A stretch of DNA of 64,000 nucleotides, from contig NZ_JANFQO010000007.1 in NCBI RefSeq assembly GCF_024437735.1, positions 1-64,000 on the forward strand, written 5' to 3'. Below the pieces are notes generated by a model. That model did not search any database and had not been told where the DNA came from. It saw nothing but the letters and a program-made list of their open reading frames with translations. Origin of the DNA: Tahibacter harae (GTDB lineage Bacteria; Pseudomonadota; Gammaproteobacteria; Xanthomonadales; Rhodanobacteraceae). The position numbers were made by a program, and so were the translations under genes. Positions 1-8,780 of this stretch are shown in pieces; positions within the stretch are counted from its first letter, which is position 1, and each line of letters starts with the position of its first letter.

Positions 1-286
1 GCCGCTGGTGCTGCTGCTGAAGTTCGCCACCGGGGCCACGTTGGCCGGGCCCGTGGACACCGTGACCGTGCTGGTCTTGGTATTGGTCGCGCCGTCATCG
101 TCGGTGACCGTCAGCGTGACCGTGTAGGTACCGGCCGCGGCATAGGTGTGGCTGGGGCTGGCCGCGGTGGACGTGCCGCCGTCGCCGAAGTTCCAGCTGC
201 GCGAGACGATGCTGCCGTCGGAATCAGTGGAGCTGTCGGTGAAGTTCGCCGTCAGGCCGCTGGTGCTGCTGCTGAAGTTCGCCACC
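1..286 (-). repeat. Intragenic PKD-domain repeat
   Basis: The 31 bases at 1-31 recur exactly at 256-286, both encoding the start of a PKD unit (VANFSSSTSG). The spacing of about 255 bp equals one PKD domain of about 85 residues. Further units may lie outside the window. Confidence 0.8.
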
Positions 287-2454
287 GGCGGCACGTTGGT
301 GGTGCCGCCCGAGCAGGCCGGCCGCGTGCCGCAGGCGATGCCGTGAACGTTGAACGCATCCCAGATGCGGCAGGCGTTCGGCGTGCCGTTGGCCAGGTTG
401 CCGTCATCGTCGTCGGCGGCCAGGTACACCGTATACCAGTTGTTGGAACCGCAGCCGTCGACGCTGGCAGCCGCATTGCACTTGCCGCCGGAAGCGACGC
501 GATAGGCGCTCTTGGACGTGGTCAGGCTGGCATACCAGATCTTGTCCATCTGCGCCCAGCCGGCGCTGGAGCCGTGCGCGCCGACCAGGGACTGGGCCAG
601 ATCCCAGTTCGCGGTACTGGCGATATACGACTCGCAATGGCCTTCATAGCCCATCGGGCCCTGGTAGGGCGAAATGCCGTTGACCAGGTAGGGGCAGGCC
701 AGGCGGTCGCAGTTCAGGCCGGCGTCGGCGGTAACGTTGGACGGCTTGGCGATGGTGGCCGCGCCCTGCAGGCTGAAGGCGAACAGGTCGCGTACGCCGG
801 TACAGGTGGAGCGGCAGTTGGTGCAGCCGTTGCGGCCGGTGAAGAAGCCGTTGCCGATGCAGGCGTCCTTGGTTTCGAGGAAGGCGAAGGTATCGCCAAC
901 CGCCTCGCCGCTGCCGTATTCCGAAGCGGCGCCGCCGCTGTTCTGGTCCATGCCATGGCCCCACTCGTGCAGGAACACCGCAGGGATTTCGCCGGTGTTG
1001 GCGCAGGTGATGGTGGAGTCCGACGGATGCGTGCCGGATTTGTAGAAATTGGCCGAGCTGCCGCCCCAGGTCGCATTGCAGACGTCGTTGACGTTCATGT
1101 TCGCGGTCACCTTGGAGGCGATCCACGAATTGCTGGGCAGGAAGGTCGCCGCCTTGCGGTTGATCCTGGTCAGGTAATAGAAGCCGGTGCGCGAGGCGCG
1201 GGTGTTGCCGGCGCCGCCCGGGGCGCTGGTATTGCCGCAGTCGGTGCCGGTGTCCGTGCCCAGGTGCAGGTTGCCGTCGGTGGAATTGGACAGCGAGATC
1301 GAGCCGCAGGAATCGGACATGCGGAAATACTTGCCGTCCAGCGCCGTGGTCGCCGTGCCGCTGGAATAGTCGTAGATGCCCAGCGCGTCGGTGACCTTGG
1401 CGGTGCCGTTGGTCACCGCCGCGAACGGCAGCGGCACTATCGTTTCCGGACCGGTGTTCAGGCCCAGGAACACGCCGCCGTCGACCGTGGCCGCGGCGTA
1501 CAGGGTCTGGTCGCGCACTTCAATGACGCGGTTGGTCTTGGCGTCGACGAGCAGATCGTAGATGGCCTTGTCGCCGAAGTTGCGGAACACGAAGCGCCAG
1601 GCCAGGCGGTGCTCGTAGCCTTCGCCGTCCACGCCGGAATAGCCGTCGCCGGCGGAACGGCCGTCGCTGGCATAGGGCAGCAGCAGCAGTTCACCGCGGT
1701 TGATGGTCTGGCTGATGCGCACGTCGGCGCCGAAGCCCAGTTCCTGCCGCGCCAGCTCGAAGGCCTTGGCGCGGTCGGACACGGCGAGGGTGTCGGTCTT
1801 CACCGGCGCGACCATGTGGCTGCCGAACTGGACGATGTTGCCGTTGGAGATGCGGAAGAACAGGTTGGCGCCGCGCACGCGCACGCCGTTCTTGGATTGG
1901 GCGAACTCCACGAACCAATGGCTGTTGCCTTCGCCGTAGCCGATGCTGGCTTCGGTGTCGAGCTGGAATTCAAGCCCGTCGGTCTTGAGCAGGTCGCCGT
2001 TCTTGGCGATGAAGTCGAGCAGGCGTGCCTCGACCACGGCCAGGTCGACCGTCTCGCTGCGCGCCAGGCCCAGTTGCTCCAGGCTCAGCGAATTGCCGCG
2101 GCCGGGAATCAGCGCGATGCCCGAGCCCTGGATCAGGTCGGGGCGGTCGGCGCGGCGGTCCCAGCGCATTTCCCACTGGCCGGGATTGCGGCCGAGGAAG
2201 TCGGCGGCGGCGCTGTGCTGGCTCATGCGCGCGGTGAGCTGGATGGTGGCTTCCAGTTCCGGCTGTACGGCCAGTTCCGGCGCCAGGAAGGCCCGGACCG
2301 GGCCGACGCGGGCGCCGCCGGTTTCTATCGGCGGCTGTACGGCGAACGCCGAGCCGGCGGTGAGCAGGCCCAGCAGCAACGGCTGCAGCAGGCGTGCGGT
2401 GGTGAGTTGGCGCAGCCGCTCGAAGCGGCGAGGCGCAGGCGCGTGGCGATGCAT
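1..2454 (-). CDS. Secreted M36-like zinc metallopeptidase with C-terminal PKD repeats (3' end outside window)
   Basis: The frame is open from an ATG at 2454 to the left edge (818 codons, no stop), so the C-terminus is missing. The N-terminus has a basic stretch followed by a hydrophobic, Leu-rich segment ending in A-F-A, a signal peptide for secretion. A propeptide-like region follows. The zinc site is HEWGH at residues 496-500; the Glu of a downstream GEAVGD (residue 517) matches the third ligand position of gluzincins of the M36/fungalysin type. After the catalytic part come PKD domains with the WNFGDGG and HTY..AGTYTVTLTVTD signatures; one is complete and another starts at the window edge. 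Cys residues are frequent in the catalytic domain, suggesting disulfides and extracellular action. Family assignment beyond an HExxH gluzincin is inferred. A second, complete M36-type peptidase lies at 53859-56891. Confidence 0.85.
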   Translation of the reverse strand, partial: MHRHAPAPRRFERLRQLTTARLLQPLLLGLLTAGSAFAVQPPIETGGARVGPVRAFLAPELAVQPELEATIQLTARMSQHSAAADFLGRNPGQWEMRWDRRADRPDLIQGSGIALIPGRGNSLSLEQLGLARSETVDLAVVEARLLDFIAKNGDLLKTDGLEFQLDTEASIGYGEGNSHWFVEFAQSKNGVRVRGANLFFRISNGNIVQFGSHMVAPVKTDTLAVSDRAKAFELARQELGFGADVRISQTINRGELLLLPYASDGRSAGDGYSGVDGEGYEHRLAWRFVFRNFGDKAIYDLLVDAKTNRVIEVRDQTLYAAATVDGGVFLGLNTGPETIVPLPFAAVTNGTAKVTDALGIYDYSSGTATTALDGKYFRMSDSCGSISLSNSTDGNLHLGTDTGTDCGNTSAPGGAGNTRASRTGFYYLTRINRKAATFLPSNSWIASKVTANMNVNDVCNATWGGSSANFYKSGTHPSDSTITCANTGEIPAVFLHEWGHGMDQNSGGAASEYGSGEAVGDTFAFLETKDACIGNGFFTGRNGCTNCRSTCTGVRDLFAFSLQGAATIAKPSNVTADAGLNCDRLACPYLVNGISPYQGPMGYEGHCESYIASTANWDLAQSLVGAHGSSAGWAQMDKIWYASLTTSKSAYRVASGGKCNAAASVDGCGSNNWYTVYLAADDDDGNLANGTPNACRIWDAFNVHGIACGTRPACSGGTTNVPPVANFSSSTSGLTANFTDSSTDSDGSIVSRSWNFGDGGTSTAASPSHTYAAAGTYTVTLTVTDDDGATNTKTSTVTVSTGPANVAPVANFSSSTSG

Positions 2455-3021
2455 GAAACTTCTCCCTCCAAAGTCGTTTCTCGATCAGGAATGCCTGCGT
2501 CACCTCGCCGGCGCGAACGCCACTCCCCGTAGCGGACGGCCGCGCCGTGTCAGGGCGGGGGCCAGGCTTTTCGATCATGACCGGCCCTGGCGGAAAAGAC
2601 GTCGGCAAATAAATTTTTCCTGCGCTGGTCCTGCAAGCCGTTGATTGCGGCTAGTTATTTATTTCCGTAATGAAACCGGCGGCGGGCCGGCGCGGCGAGC
2701 GGCGGCTGTACGGAAAAATGCCTGTGCCGGCCGCTTGTCCGGCGCTGCCTTGCGGCTGAGCCGTACGGCGGAGCATCCCGGGCGCAGCGGGCGGCGCAAG
2801 GCGGAGTGCGGGGCGGGCGCAACCGAGGTACGGCCCCTCCTGCGGCGGCGGCCGGGCAGAACCTTGCCCTGGCCCGCCAGCTGAACCGGGGCTAGCGATT
2901 TATTTCGTTGCCGAACAGCGGCTTGTCTTGCCTGGCCAGGACCCGCATCGCGGCTGCGATGCGCTGACGAGCCCGAGCGGCCTGGGTTATTCTTGTCCCC
3001 TACCCGCAGGTCAGGACCTCC
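2455..3021. promoter_or_regulatory. Divergent intergenic region with two AT-rich motifs
   Basis: This 567-bp gap separates the minus-strand peptidase from the plus-strand CadC-like regulator and should hold both promoters. Against a very GC-rich background it has AT-rich boxes: AAATAAATTTTT near 2609, ATTTATTTCCGTAA at 2657-2670 and ATTTATTTCGTTGCC at 2898-2912. The last two both follow GGCTAG/GGGCTAG and resemble, in reverse, the GGCAAACGAAATAATT box at 5180-5195 and the GAGAGAAATAATCC box near 6693-6706. I see no gene here. Confidence 0.4.
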
Positions 3022-5178
3022 ATGCAGGCAATGGCGCGGCCGCAGGCCGGCGACAGCGTGCGCTACCGCTTCGCCGACGTGGTCATCGAACCCCAGGGCC
3101 GGCGCATCTTCGTCGGCCAGCGCGAACGCGCCGCCTCGCGCCGCGCCTTCGACCTGCTGCTGACCCTGTGCGCCATGCCCGGCCGCGTGCTCACCCGCGA
3201 CGAACTCAGCGCGCGGCTCTGGCCCGGCGGCCAGATCGTTTCCGACGAGGCCCTGACCCAGGCCATCTTCCGCGCCCGCGCCGTGCTCGGCGCCCAGGGC
3301 GAGCGCATCGTCACCCTGCGCGGCGTGGGCATACGCTTCGACGCCGAAGTGATCTGCGAGCCGGCGCCGCTGCCGGGCGTGGTGATGGCGGGCAGCGCGG
3401 AGGTTGTGGGTGAGGCGGCGCTGGCGGCAGCGGGGCGGGTCAACGGCGAGGCGGCAGCGGCGGCGTCCGTGTCGATCAACGGCGAGGCTGCGCCGATATC
3501 TGCGCCGATGGCGGCCGTGCCTGTGTCCACACCCGCAGCCGCGTCTGTGCCTGTTGGCGCGCCCGCGGCCGTTTCCCCTGCGGCGCCGGCAGTCGCGGCA
3601 GCGCAGGCCATTGCTGCGGGATCTGGTGTCGCCCCGGCATCGCCTGCCGCCACTGCACCGCCTGCTGCATCTGTGCCGAGCCAGAACCCGGCATCGGTGC
3701 CTGTCGCGACAATTTCCGCCGCAACCGCGGCCGCGCAGCCGGCGCTTGCCGACCGCAGCGCCGCAGCGACAGCGCCGACGCCGACAGCAACGCAGCCGGC
3801 GCCGGCCGAGGCGCAGCCGTTCCGCTCCCGCCGTCGCCGGTTCGCCATCGCCGCGCTGCTGCTCCTGGTCCTGGCCGTCTTCACCATCTTGCCGCTGCTG
3901 CGCGGCGACGCCGGCCTGATTGACGAGGGCTACGGCATCGGCCAGGCCGATCTGCACGCGGCCCATGCAGACAGCGCGCACCTGCTGGCCGAGGCCGTGC
4001 GCCACGACAACAACGGCGACCGCCCGCGCGGCCGCGCCGTGCTGGAAACCCTGGCCGACAGCGATCCGCGCACGCCCTGGCCGCCGCTGATCCTCGCGCT
4101 GTGGTCGGTCGGCGCCGGCGACACCGGCAACGCCGATATCTGGCTGGCGCGGGCACGCGAGCGCGCCGCCCCGCTGCAGGACACCTATGTCAATGCCATG
4201 CTGCGCTATACCGAGGCCGAGCGCAGCGGCAATCCGCAGGACATCATCCGCTACGCCGGCGCCGTGCTGGACCTGCGGCCGCAGGCCTGGCGCATGCATC
4301 TGGCGCGGGCGCATCTGAAGAACTATCAGGGGCTGCGCGAGGCGGCACTGGCGGAGATCCGCCAGATCGAGATCCGCGCCCTGGGCAACCGCAAATTGGA
4401 AATGGCCCTGGCCGACCGCGCCGCCTTCGGCGACGTGGCCGGTGCCCAGGCCGTGCTGGACAGCCTGCCGCGTGGCAGCGACGAAGCCGCCTATGCCTAT
4501 CTCAGCGGCCGCATCGCCTGGAGCCGGCGCGACCTGGCCGCGGCGCAGCGCGACTGGGAGCGCGCCGCCGGCCTGGCCCAGCGCGACGGCCGCAGCGACA
4601 TCGGCAACCGCTCGTACGCGAACGCCGGCCTGGCCGCCATGCTCCAGGGCGACCACGCCGCCGCCATCGCCCAGTTCGAACGCGCCCGCGTCGGCATGGT
4701 CGAGGCGCGCTGGGTCACCGACGAGATCGACCTGTCCCTGCTGCTGACCCAGCTGCATGCCGTCGACGGCGATATGGCCGGGGCGCGCCGCGAATTCCAG
4801 CGCGCCGTCGCCGCGGCCGGGCGCACCGGAGCGAGCAAGCTGACCGGCCTGGTCGTGCTGATCGGCGCGCGCCTGCTGCCGGATATCGACACGGCGGCGG
4901 TGCCGCAGGAAGAACTCGATGTGGCCCCGGCCCTGCTCGCCGCGCGCCTGGCACTGAACCGCGGCGACCGCGCCACGGCGAAGCGCGAGCTGGAGCTGGC
5001 GCGCCAGCGCGGCGCCCTGGAAGCCGCCTACGCCGACGAGGCCCGTCTGCTCGCCGCCGAACTGGGCCAGACTGTGGCCCCGGAACGCGCCCTGGATCCG
5101 CCCTACCCGCCGCTGGCCGCCGCCGCGGCCCGCCTGGAACTCACCGCCCGCACCGGCGCTGCCCACAAAAGTCACTGA
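3022..5178 (+). CDS. CadC/ToxR-like membrane-anchored transcriptional regulator with TPR-like C-terminus
   Basis: A 718-residue one-component regulator. Residues 10-115 form an OmpR/PhoB-type winged-helix DNA-binding domain (VVIEPQGRRIFVG, RAFDLLLTLC..PGRVLTRDEL, LRGVGIRFD). A long Ala/Pro/Val-rich linker covers about 120-265, followed by an Arg-rich stop-transfer anchor and one transmembrane helix at 274-293. The C-terminal part (300-718) is helical and Ala-rich with TPR-like units (about 34-residue helix pairs), probably periplasmic. In this family an N-terminal cytoplasmic DNA-binding domain is controlled by the periplasmic domain. The start at 3022 is chosen because the winged helix begins shortly after; an in-frame ATG at 3031 is the alternative. 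Targets are unknown; the shared AT-rich boxes around this gene make neighbouring genes plausible candidates. Confidence 0.85.
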   Translation: MQAMARPQAGDSVRYRFADVVIEPQGRRIFVGQRERAASRRAFDLLLTLCAMPGRVLTRDELSARLWPGGQIVSDEALTQAIFRARAVLGAQGERIVTLRGVGIRFDAEVICEPAPLPGVVMAGSAEVVGEAALAAAGRVNGEAAAAASVSINGEAAPISAPMAAVPVSTPAAASVPVGAPAAVSPAAPAVAAAQAIAAGSGVAPASPAATAPPAASVPSQNPASVPVATISAATAAAQPALADRSAAATAPTPTATQPAPAEAQPFRSRRRRFAIAALLLLVLAVFTILPLLRGDAGLIDEGYGIGQADLHAAHADSAHLLAEAVRHDNNGDRPRGRAVLETLADSDPRTPWPPLILALWSVGAGDTGNADIWLARARERAAPLQDTYVNAMLRYTEAERSGNPQDIIRYAGAVLDLRPQAWRMHLARAHLKNYQGLREAALAEIRQIEIRALGNRKLEMALADRAAFGDVAGAQAVLDSLPRGSDEAAYAYLSGRIAWSRRDLAAAQRDWERAAGLAQRDGRSDIGNRSYANAGLAAMLQGDHAAAIAQFERARVGMVEARWVTDEIDLSLLLTQLHAVDGDMAGARREFQRAVAAAGRTGASKLTGLVVLIGARLLPDIDTAAVPQEELDVAPALLAARLALNRGDRATAKRELELARQRGALEAAYADEARLLAAELGQTVAPERALDPPYPPLAAAAARLELTARTGAAHKSH

Positions 5179-5397
5179 CGGCAAACGAAATAATTCTGCC
5201 GGCAAGAAATCATGGGCTGGCCGTCAGGCAACCATCGACCGCCTCCGCCACGCTTGCCTCGAACCCCGCCCCTGCGGGTCCATTCGAGGACACCCATGTT
5301 TCGCACGCTTCGCTCCCTGGTTCGTTCCGGCCTGCAGGACAGCCCTCGCCGTACCCGCCCCGAATCCCGCGCCCATCAGCCCGATTCGAGGACACCC
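5179..5397 (+). promoter_or_regulatory. Leader of first beta-helix gene, with duplicated RBS/start modules
   Basis: It begins with GGCAAACGAAATAATT (5180-5195), a box also seen in the second paralogue's leader. GGACACCC occurs at 5288-5295 and 5390-5397, each inside TTCGAGGACACCCATG, that is, a GAGGA ribosome site 5 nt before ATG. A third copy (5438-5445) lies inside the coding region with ACT instead of ATG. The three copies are in one reading frame, so translation could start at 5296 or 5398. Confidence 0.55.
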
Positions 5398-6522
5398 ATG
5401 TTCCGCAGCCCGCTCCGCAGCGATTCGAGCGATTCGAGGACACCCACTTTCCGCAATCCGCTCCGCGCTCTGGTCCTGCTCGGCCTGCTGGCCGCCCCGG
5501 GCCTCAGTTCGGCCCTGACCACGCTATGCGTGAGCAACTCACAACAGCTGGCCAGCGCCCTGCAGTCGGTCAACGGCGGCGCGGACAATCTCATCCTCAT
5601 CAAGCTGCGCCGCGGCACCTATGCGCCGCCCGCCGGCAGCGGCGGTTTCAGCATGAGCTTCAACATGAACATCAACGGCCGCATCGTGGAGATCTCCGGC
5701 GGCTGGACCGGCGACGGCAGCAGTTGCACCGACAAGAACCTCGGCGCCGGCGGCACCTGGATCCTCGGCGACACCGGCGGCGGCGCACTGAAGCTGGATC
5801 TGCCGGTGGGCAGCAGCAACAGCACCGTGAGCGTCAGCGACCTGACCTTCACCGCGCCGAACGGCGGCAGCAGCGCCTGCCTGCGCGGCAACGTCAACAG
5901 CACCAACCGGCTGGTGATCGAGCGCACGCACTTCGAACGCTGCGTCGCGCCCAGCGGCAATACCGGCAGCATCGTGCTGATCAACAGCGGCGGCGAGATC
6001 ATCGTGCGCAATACGGTGGTGCGCGGCGGCGTGGGCTCGCTCACTGGCGGCGTCTATGTCACCAGCGACGGCGGCCTGACCCGGCTGAACCATGTCAGCA
6101 TCACCGCCAATCGCGCGCGCCAGGGTCTCAATCCCGGCGGGCTGTTCGTCAACACCATGGGGCCGGCCCAGGTCCATCTCACCAACAGCCTGGTCTACGG
6201 CAACACGGGACTGAACGGCTACAACGACATCGACAGCACCGGCAGCGGTTATTTCGCCGTCGGCTACGTCCATTTCGGCGTACTGAACGGCAACGCCATA
6301 CAGAGCAACAACCGCATAGGCGACCCCGGCCTGGTCGCACCGGGCAATCCGGGACTGCGCGCCGATTCCTCGCTGATCAACAAGGCGCTGGGCAATGTCA
6401 GTGGCGGCCCGGGCACGTTCGACGTCGACGGCCGGCCCCGCGTACAGGACAACTTGGCCGATATCGGCGCCTACGAAGGCGCGTACACCGGCGACGAGAT
6501 CTTCCGCGACATCCTGCCCTGA
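5398..6522 (+). CDS. Secreted beta-helix (choice-of-anchor-Q-like) protein, paralogue 1
   Basis: With the start at 5398 it is 374 residues. An N-terminal extension (about 20 residues, itself a product of the repeated leader unit) precedes a Leu-rich signal peptide ending LSSA. The mature part has Asn/Gly/Ser-rich repeats typical of right-handed parallel beta-helices, then a closing D-V-D-GRPR...DIGAYEG motif as seen at the C-end of choice-of-anchor-Q proteins, and the terminal GDEIFRDILP. It is a close paralogue of the next gene (6911-7975), which lacks the N-terminal extension. Starts at 5212 or 5296 are possible but would bury the signal peptide behind a long n-region. It probably acts outside the cytoplasm; ligand or substrate unknown. 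Confidence 0.75.
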   Translation: MFRSPLRSDSSDSRTPTFRNPLRALVLLGLLAAPGLSSALTTLCVSNSQQLASALQSVNGGADNLILIKLRRGTYAPPAGSGGFSMSFNMNINGRIVEISGGWTGDGSSCTDKNLGAGGTWILGDTGGGALKLDLPVGSSNSTVSVSDLTFTAPNGGSSACLRGNVNSTNRLVIERTHFERCVAPSGNTGSIVLINSGGEIIVRNTVVRGGVGSLTGGVYVTSDGGLTRLNHVSITANRARQGLNPGGLFVNTMGPAQVHLTNSLVYGNTGLNGYNDIDSTGSGYFAVGYVHFGVLNGNAIQSNNRIGDPGLVAPGNPGLRADSSLINKALGNVSGGPGTFDVDGRPRVQDNLADIGAYEGAYTGDEIFRDILP

Positions 6523-6910
6523 GGCGGCGCTGCCGGCGGGCCGCTGCTGCGGGACAAGGACGACGGCGCAGTGCCGCCCCCGGAGGGCCAGGCCCACGGC
6601 GGAAATGCGCACGGAGCCGGCCCTGTCCACCGCCAGGACTCGTGGGGGCTCGTCGGCGAACACCAGGAAAACCGGCCAAAGATCTTGATTGCGAGAGAAA
6701 TAATCCTGGCGGAAAGCAATCGTAGGCCGCCCGTCAGGCAGTCACCCGGGACATCCGCCAGGCTGAACTCGAACCAGCCCGGCGGGCCGGTTTCGAGGAC
6801 ACCCACGAATCGAGCCATTCGAGGAAGCCATTCGAGGACACCCAGGTTTGCCGGTTCAGGCACCTGGCCCCGCCTCGCCGGCAGCCACTTCACGCATTTC
6901 AAGGACACCC
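6523..6910 (+). promoter_or_regulatory. Leader of second beta-helix gene (duplicated leader with GGACACCC units)
   Basis: This 388-bp gap contains, from 6689, a diverged copy of the first paralogue's leader (GAGAGAAATAATCC, then a shared CCGTCAGGCA about 40 bases on), so the duplication included upstream DNA. GGACACCC occurs at 6797-6804, 6836-6843 and 6903-6910. Only the last is followed by ATG, giving AAGGACACCCATG at the real start. Confidence 0.5.
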
Positions 6911-7975
6911 ATGTTTCCCACGCTCCGCTCCCTGGTCCTGCTGGTCCTGCTGGCCGCCCCCGGTCTCAGCTCCGCCCTGACCACGCTATGCGTGAGCAAC
7001 TCGCAGCAGTTGGCCAGCGCGCTGCAATCCGTCAACGCCGGGTTAGACAATCTGATCCTGATCAAGGTCCGCCGCGGTACCTACGCGCCCCCGGCCGGCA
7101 GCAGCGGTTTCAGCCTGAGCCTGAACACCACCAACCGTATCGTCGATGTCTCCGGCGGCTGGAGTGGCGCCGCCAACAGTTGCACCGACAAAACCATCGG
7201 CGCCAGCGGCACGCTGATCCTCGGCGGCGCGGGCGGTACTGCGCTGAAATTCAGTCTGCCGGTCAGCGGCAGCTACGGCGCAGTGAACATCAGCGATTTC
7301 ACCTTCAACTCGCCTGACGGCGGCGAAGGAGCCTGCCTGCACGGCAGCGTAAGCGCCACCAATACCACGACGGTGGAACGGGTGCGCCTGGAAGGCTGCA
7401 CTTCCAGCAGCTATAGCGGCAGCCTCCTGCTGGTCAACAGCGGCGGCGTGGCGACTGTGCGCAATAGCGTGGTGCGGGGTGGCAAGGGCCTGCGCACCGG
7501 CGGCATCAATGTCGACAGCAGCGGCGGCATCACCCACCTGAATCACCTCAGCATCACCGCCAACGTCGCGCGGCTGGGCGGCAATCCCGGCGGTCTGTAT
7601 GTCAATTGCAACGCCCCATGCCGGGTGCATGTGGACAACAGCGTGGTTTGGGGCAACCGCGGCAACGACGCATTTTTCGATATCAACAACAACGGCAGCG
7701 GCTCCGTCACCCTGAGCCATGTACGCTACGGCATGCTCAACGGCACCGTCGCGGCGGATGGCAGCAGCTTCGGCGACCCGGGCTTCGTCGCCTTCGGCAA
7801 CCCCGGCCCACGCAGTGGTTCGCCGCTACTCAATAGCGGGCGAGCCGAGGTCTCCGGCGGCGCCAGCAATTTCGATGTCGACGGAAAACCACGGCTGCAG
7901 GGCAATGCACCGGATATCGGCGCCCATGAAGGCATCTATACCGGCGATGAAATCTTCCGCGATATCCTGCCCTGA
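6911..7975 (+). CDS. Secreted beta-helix (choice-of-anchor-Q-like) protein, paralogue 2
   Basis: A 354-residue protein starting at the ATG after AAGGACACCC. Residues 1-22 are a clear signal peptide (Leu/Val-rich, ending LSSA). The mature N-terminus LTTLCVSNSQQLASALQSVN is nearly identical to paralogue 1, and the rest aligns throughout: beta-helix-like Asn/Ser/Gly repeats, several Cys pairs, a D-V-D-GKPR...DIGAHEG closing motif and the same GDEIFRDILP end. The Cys content suggests an oxidising extracytoplasmic location. Function unknown; tandem duplication of paralogue 1 is the simplest origin. Confidence 0.82.
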   Translation: MFPTLRSLVLLVLLAAPGLSSALTTLCVSNSQQLASALQSVNAGLDNLILIKVRRGTYAPPAGSSGFSLSLNTTNRIVDVSGGWSGAANSCTDKTIGASGTLILGGAGGTALKFSLPVSGSYGAVNISDFTFNSPDGGEGACLHGSVSATNTTTVERVRLEGCTSSSYSGSLLLVNSGGVATVRNSVVRGGKGLRTGGINVDSSGGITHLNHLSITANVARLGGNPGGLYVNCNAPCRVHVDNSVVWGNRGNDAFFDINNNGSGSVTLSHVRYGMLNGTVAADGSSFGDPGFVAFGNPGPRSGSPLLNSGRAEVSGGASNFDVDGKPRLQGNAPDIGAHEGIYTGDEIFRDILP

Positions 7976-8055
7976 AACACCGGCCGCGACCTCGCCCGCT
8001 GCTGCCAGGCGGGCGGGAACAGTGCGGGATCGCGCCAATCAGGAGCACTACCGGC

Positions 8056-8472
8056 ATGCATGAACCCGATATCCGCCGCGTGCGCGAAAGCCACGCCCGG
8101 CTGACTGATCCCCTTGCCTTCGGCACACGCTTCTATGCGCTGCTGTTCGCCCAGCGGCCGGACGCGCGCCGCCTGTTCCCGCCCGACCTCGACGCCCAGG
8201 TGCGCAAGCTGGTCGATATGCTGGCCAGCATCGTGGGTGGCCTGGATGCGCAGGCGCGGCTGCAGCAGGAGTTCGCCGAACTCGGCCGCCGCCATGCCGG
8301 CTATGGCGTAAGCGAAGACGACTACGACGATGTCGGCAGCGCCCTGCTGGTGACGCTGCGCGAATTCCTTGGCGATGCATTCACGCCGGAAGTCGAGGAA
8401 GCCTGGGCGACGCTGTACGGCGATCTGGCGGAGGCGATGATTGCTGCTGGGGACGAGCGGCGGGGTTCATGA
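8056..8472 (+). CDS. Globin-family haem protein
   Basis: A 138-residue single-domain protein with the helix pattern of bacterial globins related to the flavohaemoglobin haem domain. It has FYALLFAQRPDARRLFP around the B-C-D region, His80 in RRHAGYGV as likely proximal (F8) haem ligand, then the characteristic VTLREFLGDAFTPEVEEAW of the G-H helices. There is no reductase domain, so it is a single-domain haemoglobin. Roles in NO detoxification or O2 handling are typical of the family and not shown here. It begins 80 bp after the beta-helix gene on the same strand. Confidence 0.85.
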   Translation: MHEPDIRRVRESHARLTDPLAFGTRFYALLFAQRPDARRLFPPDLDAQVRKLVDMLASIVGGLDAQARLQQEFAELGRRHAGYGVSEDDYDDVGSALLVTLREFLGDAFTPEVEEAWATLYGDLAEAMIAAGDERRGS

Positions 8473-8509
8473 TTCGATTCGGGATTTGGGATTCGGGATT
8501 CGATTTTTT
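8471..8509. repeat. GGGATTCGGGATT-type intergenic repeat
   Basis: Tandem variants of GGGATTTGGGATTCGGGATTCG immediately after the globin stop. The same core GGGATTCGGGATTCGG occurs at 11627-11642. Such tracts are common between genes in Xanthomonadales genomes; function unknown. Confidence 0.6.
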
Positions 8510-8560
8510 GGTGATGGGCGATGCGGAATTTCGCTGGTCGCAGCACGGCCCCCTTCGTCC

Positions 8561-8779
8561 ATGCAGCATCACGGATCGCGGCCTGCGCACACTGGCTGGC
8601 CGCGCGATCTGTCCGCCGCGGCGCTGACGCGCAAGGAAAAAGTGCAGCCCGTCGCCAAGCTTTATGCCGCCAGCCTGTTCGCTACACGCCATGCGGCCGA
8701 GCATCTGGCCGGACTGCTCGGCGCTTCGCACGCTTCCGTCTACAACGACCTGAAACAGGCGCACAGCGCCGGAGCATGA
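8561..8779 (+). CDS. Possible small helix-turn-helix-like protein
   Basis: A 72-codon frame ends one base before the aminotransferase start (TGA at 8777, ATG at 8781), a spacing typical of co-translated genes. The C-terminal half (residues 24-70) looks like a real helical sequence: KEKVQPVAKLYAASLFAT, then AEHLAGLLGASHASVYNDLK, which resembles an HTH (A..LA...G.S...VY.DL). The first 20 residues are less convincing and the true start may be later. I do not recognise the family, and this could be a chance frame. Confidence 0.35.
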   Translation: MQHHGSRPAHTGWPRDLSAAALTRKEKVQPVAKLYAASLFATRHAAEHLAGLLGASHASVYNDLKQAHSAGA

Positions 8780-8780
8780 C

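Noticed and set aside
148-2532. Long plus-strand open frame over the PKD peptidase
   Set aside because: Shadow of the minus-strand gene, which has a signal peptide, HEWGH and PKD motifs.
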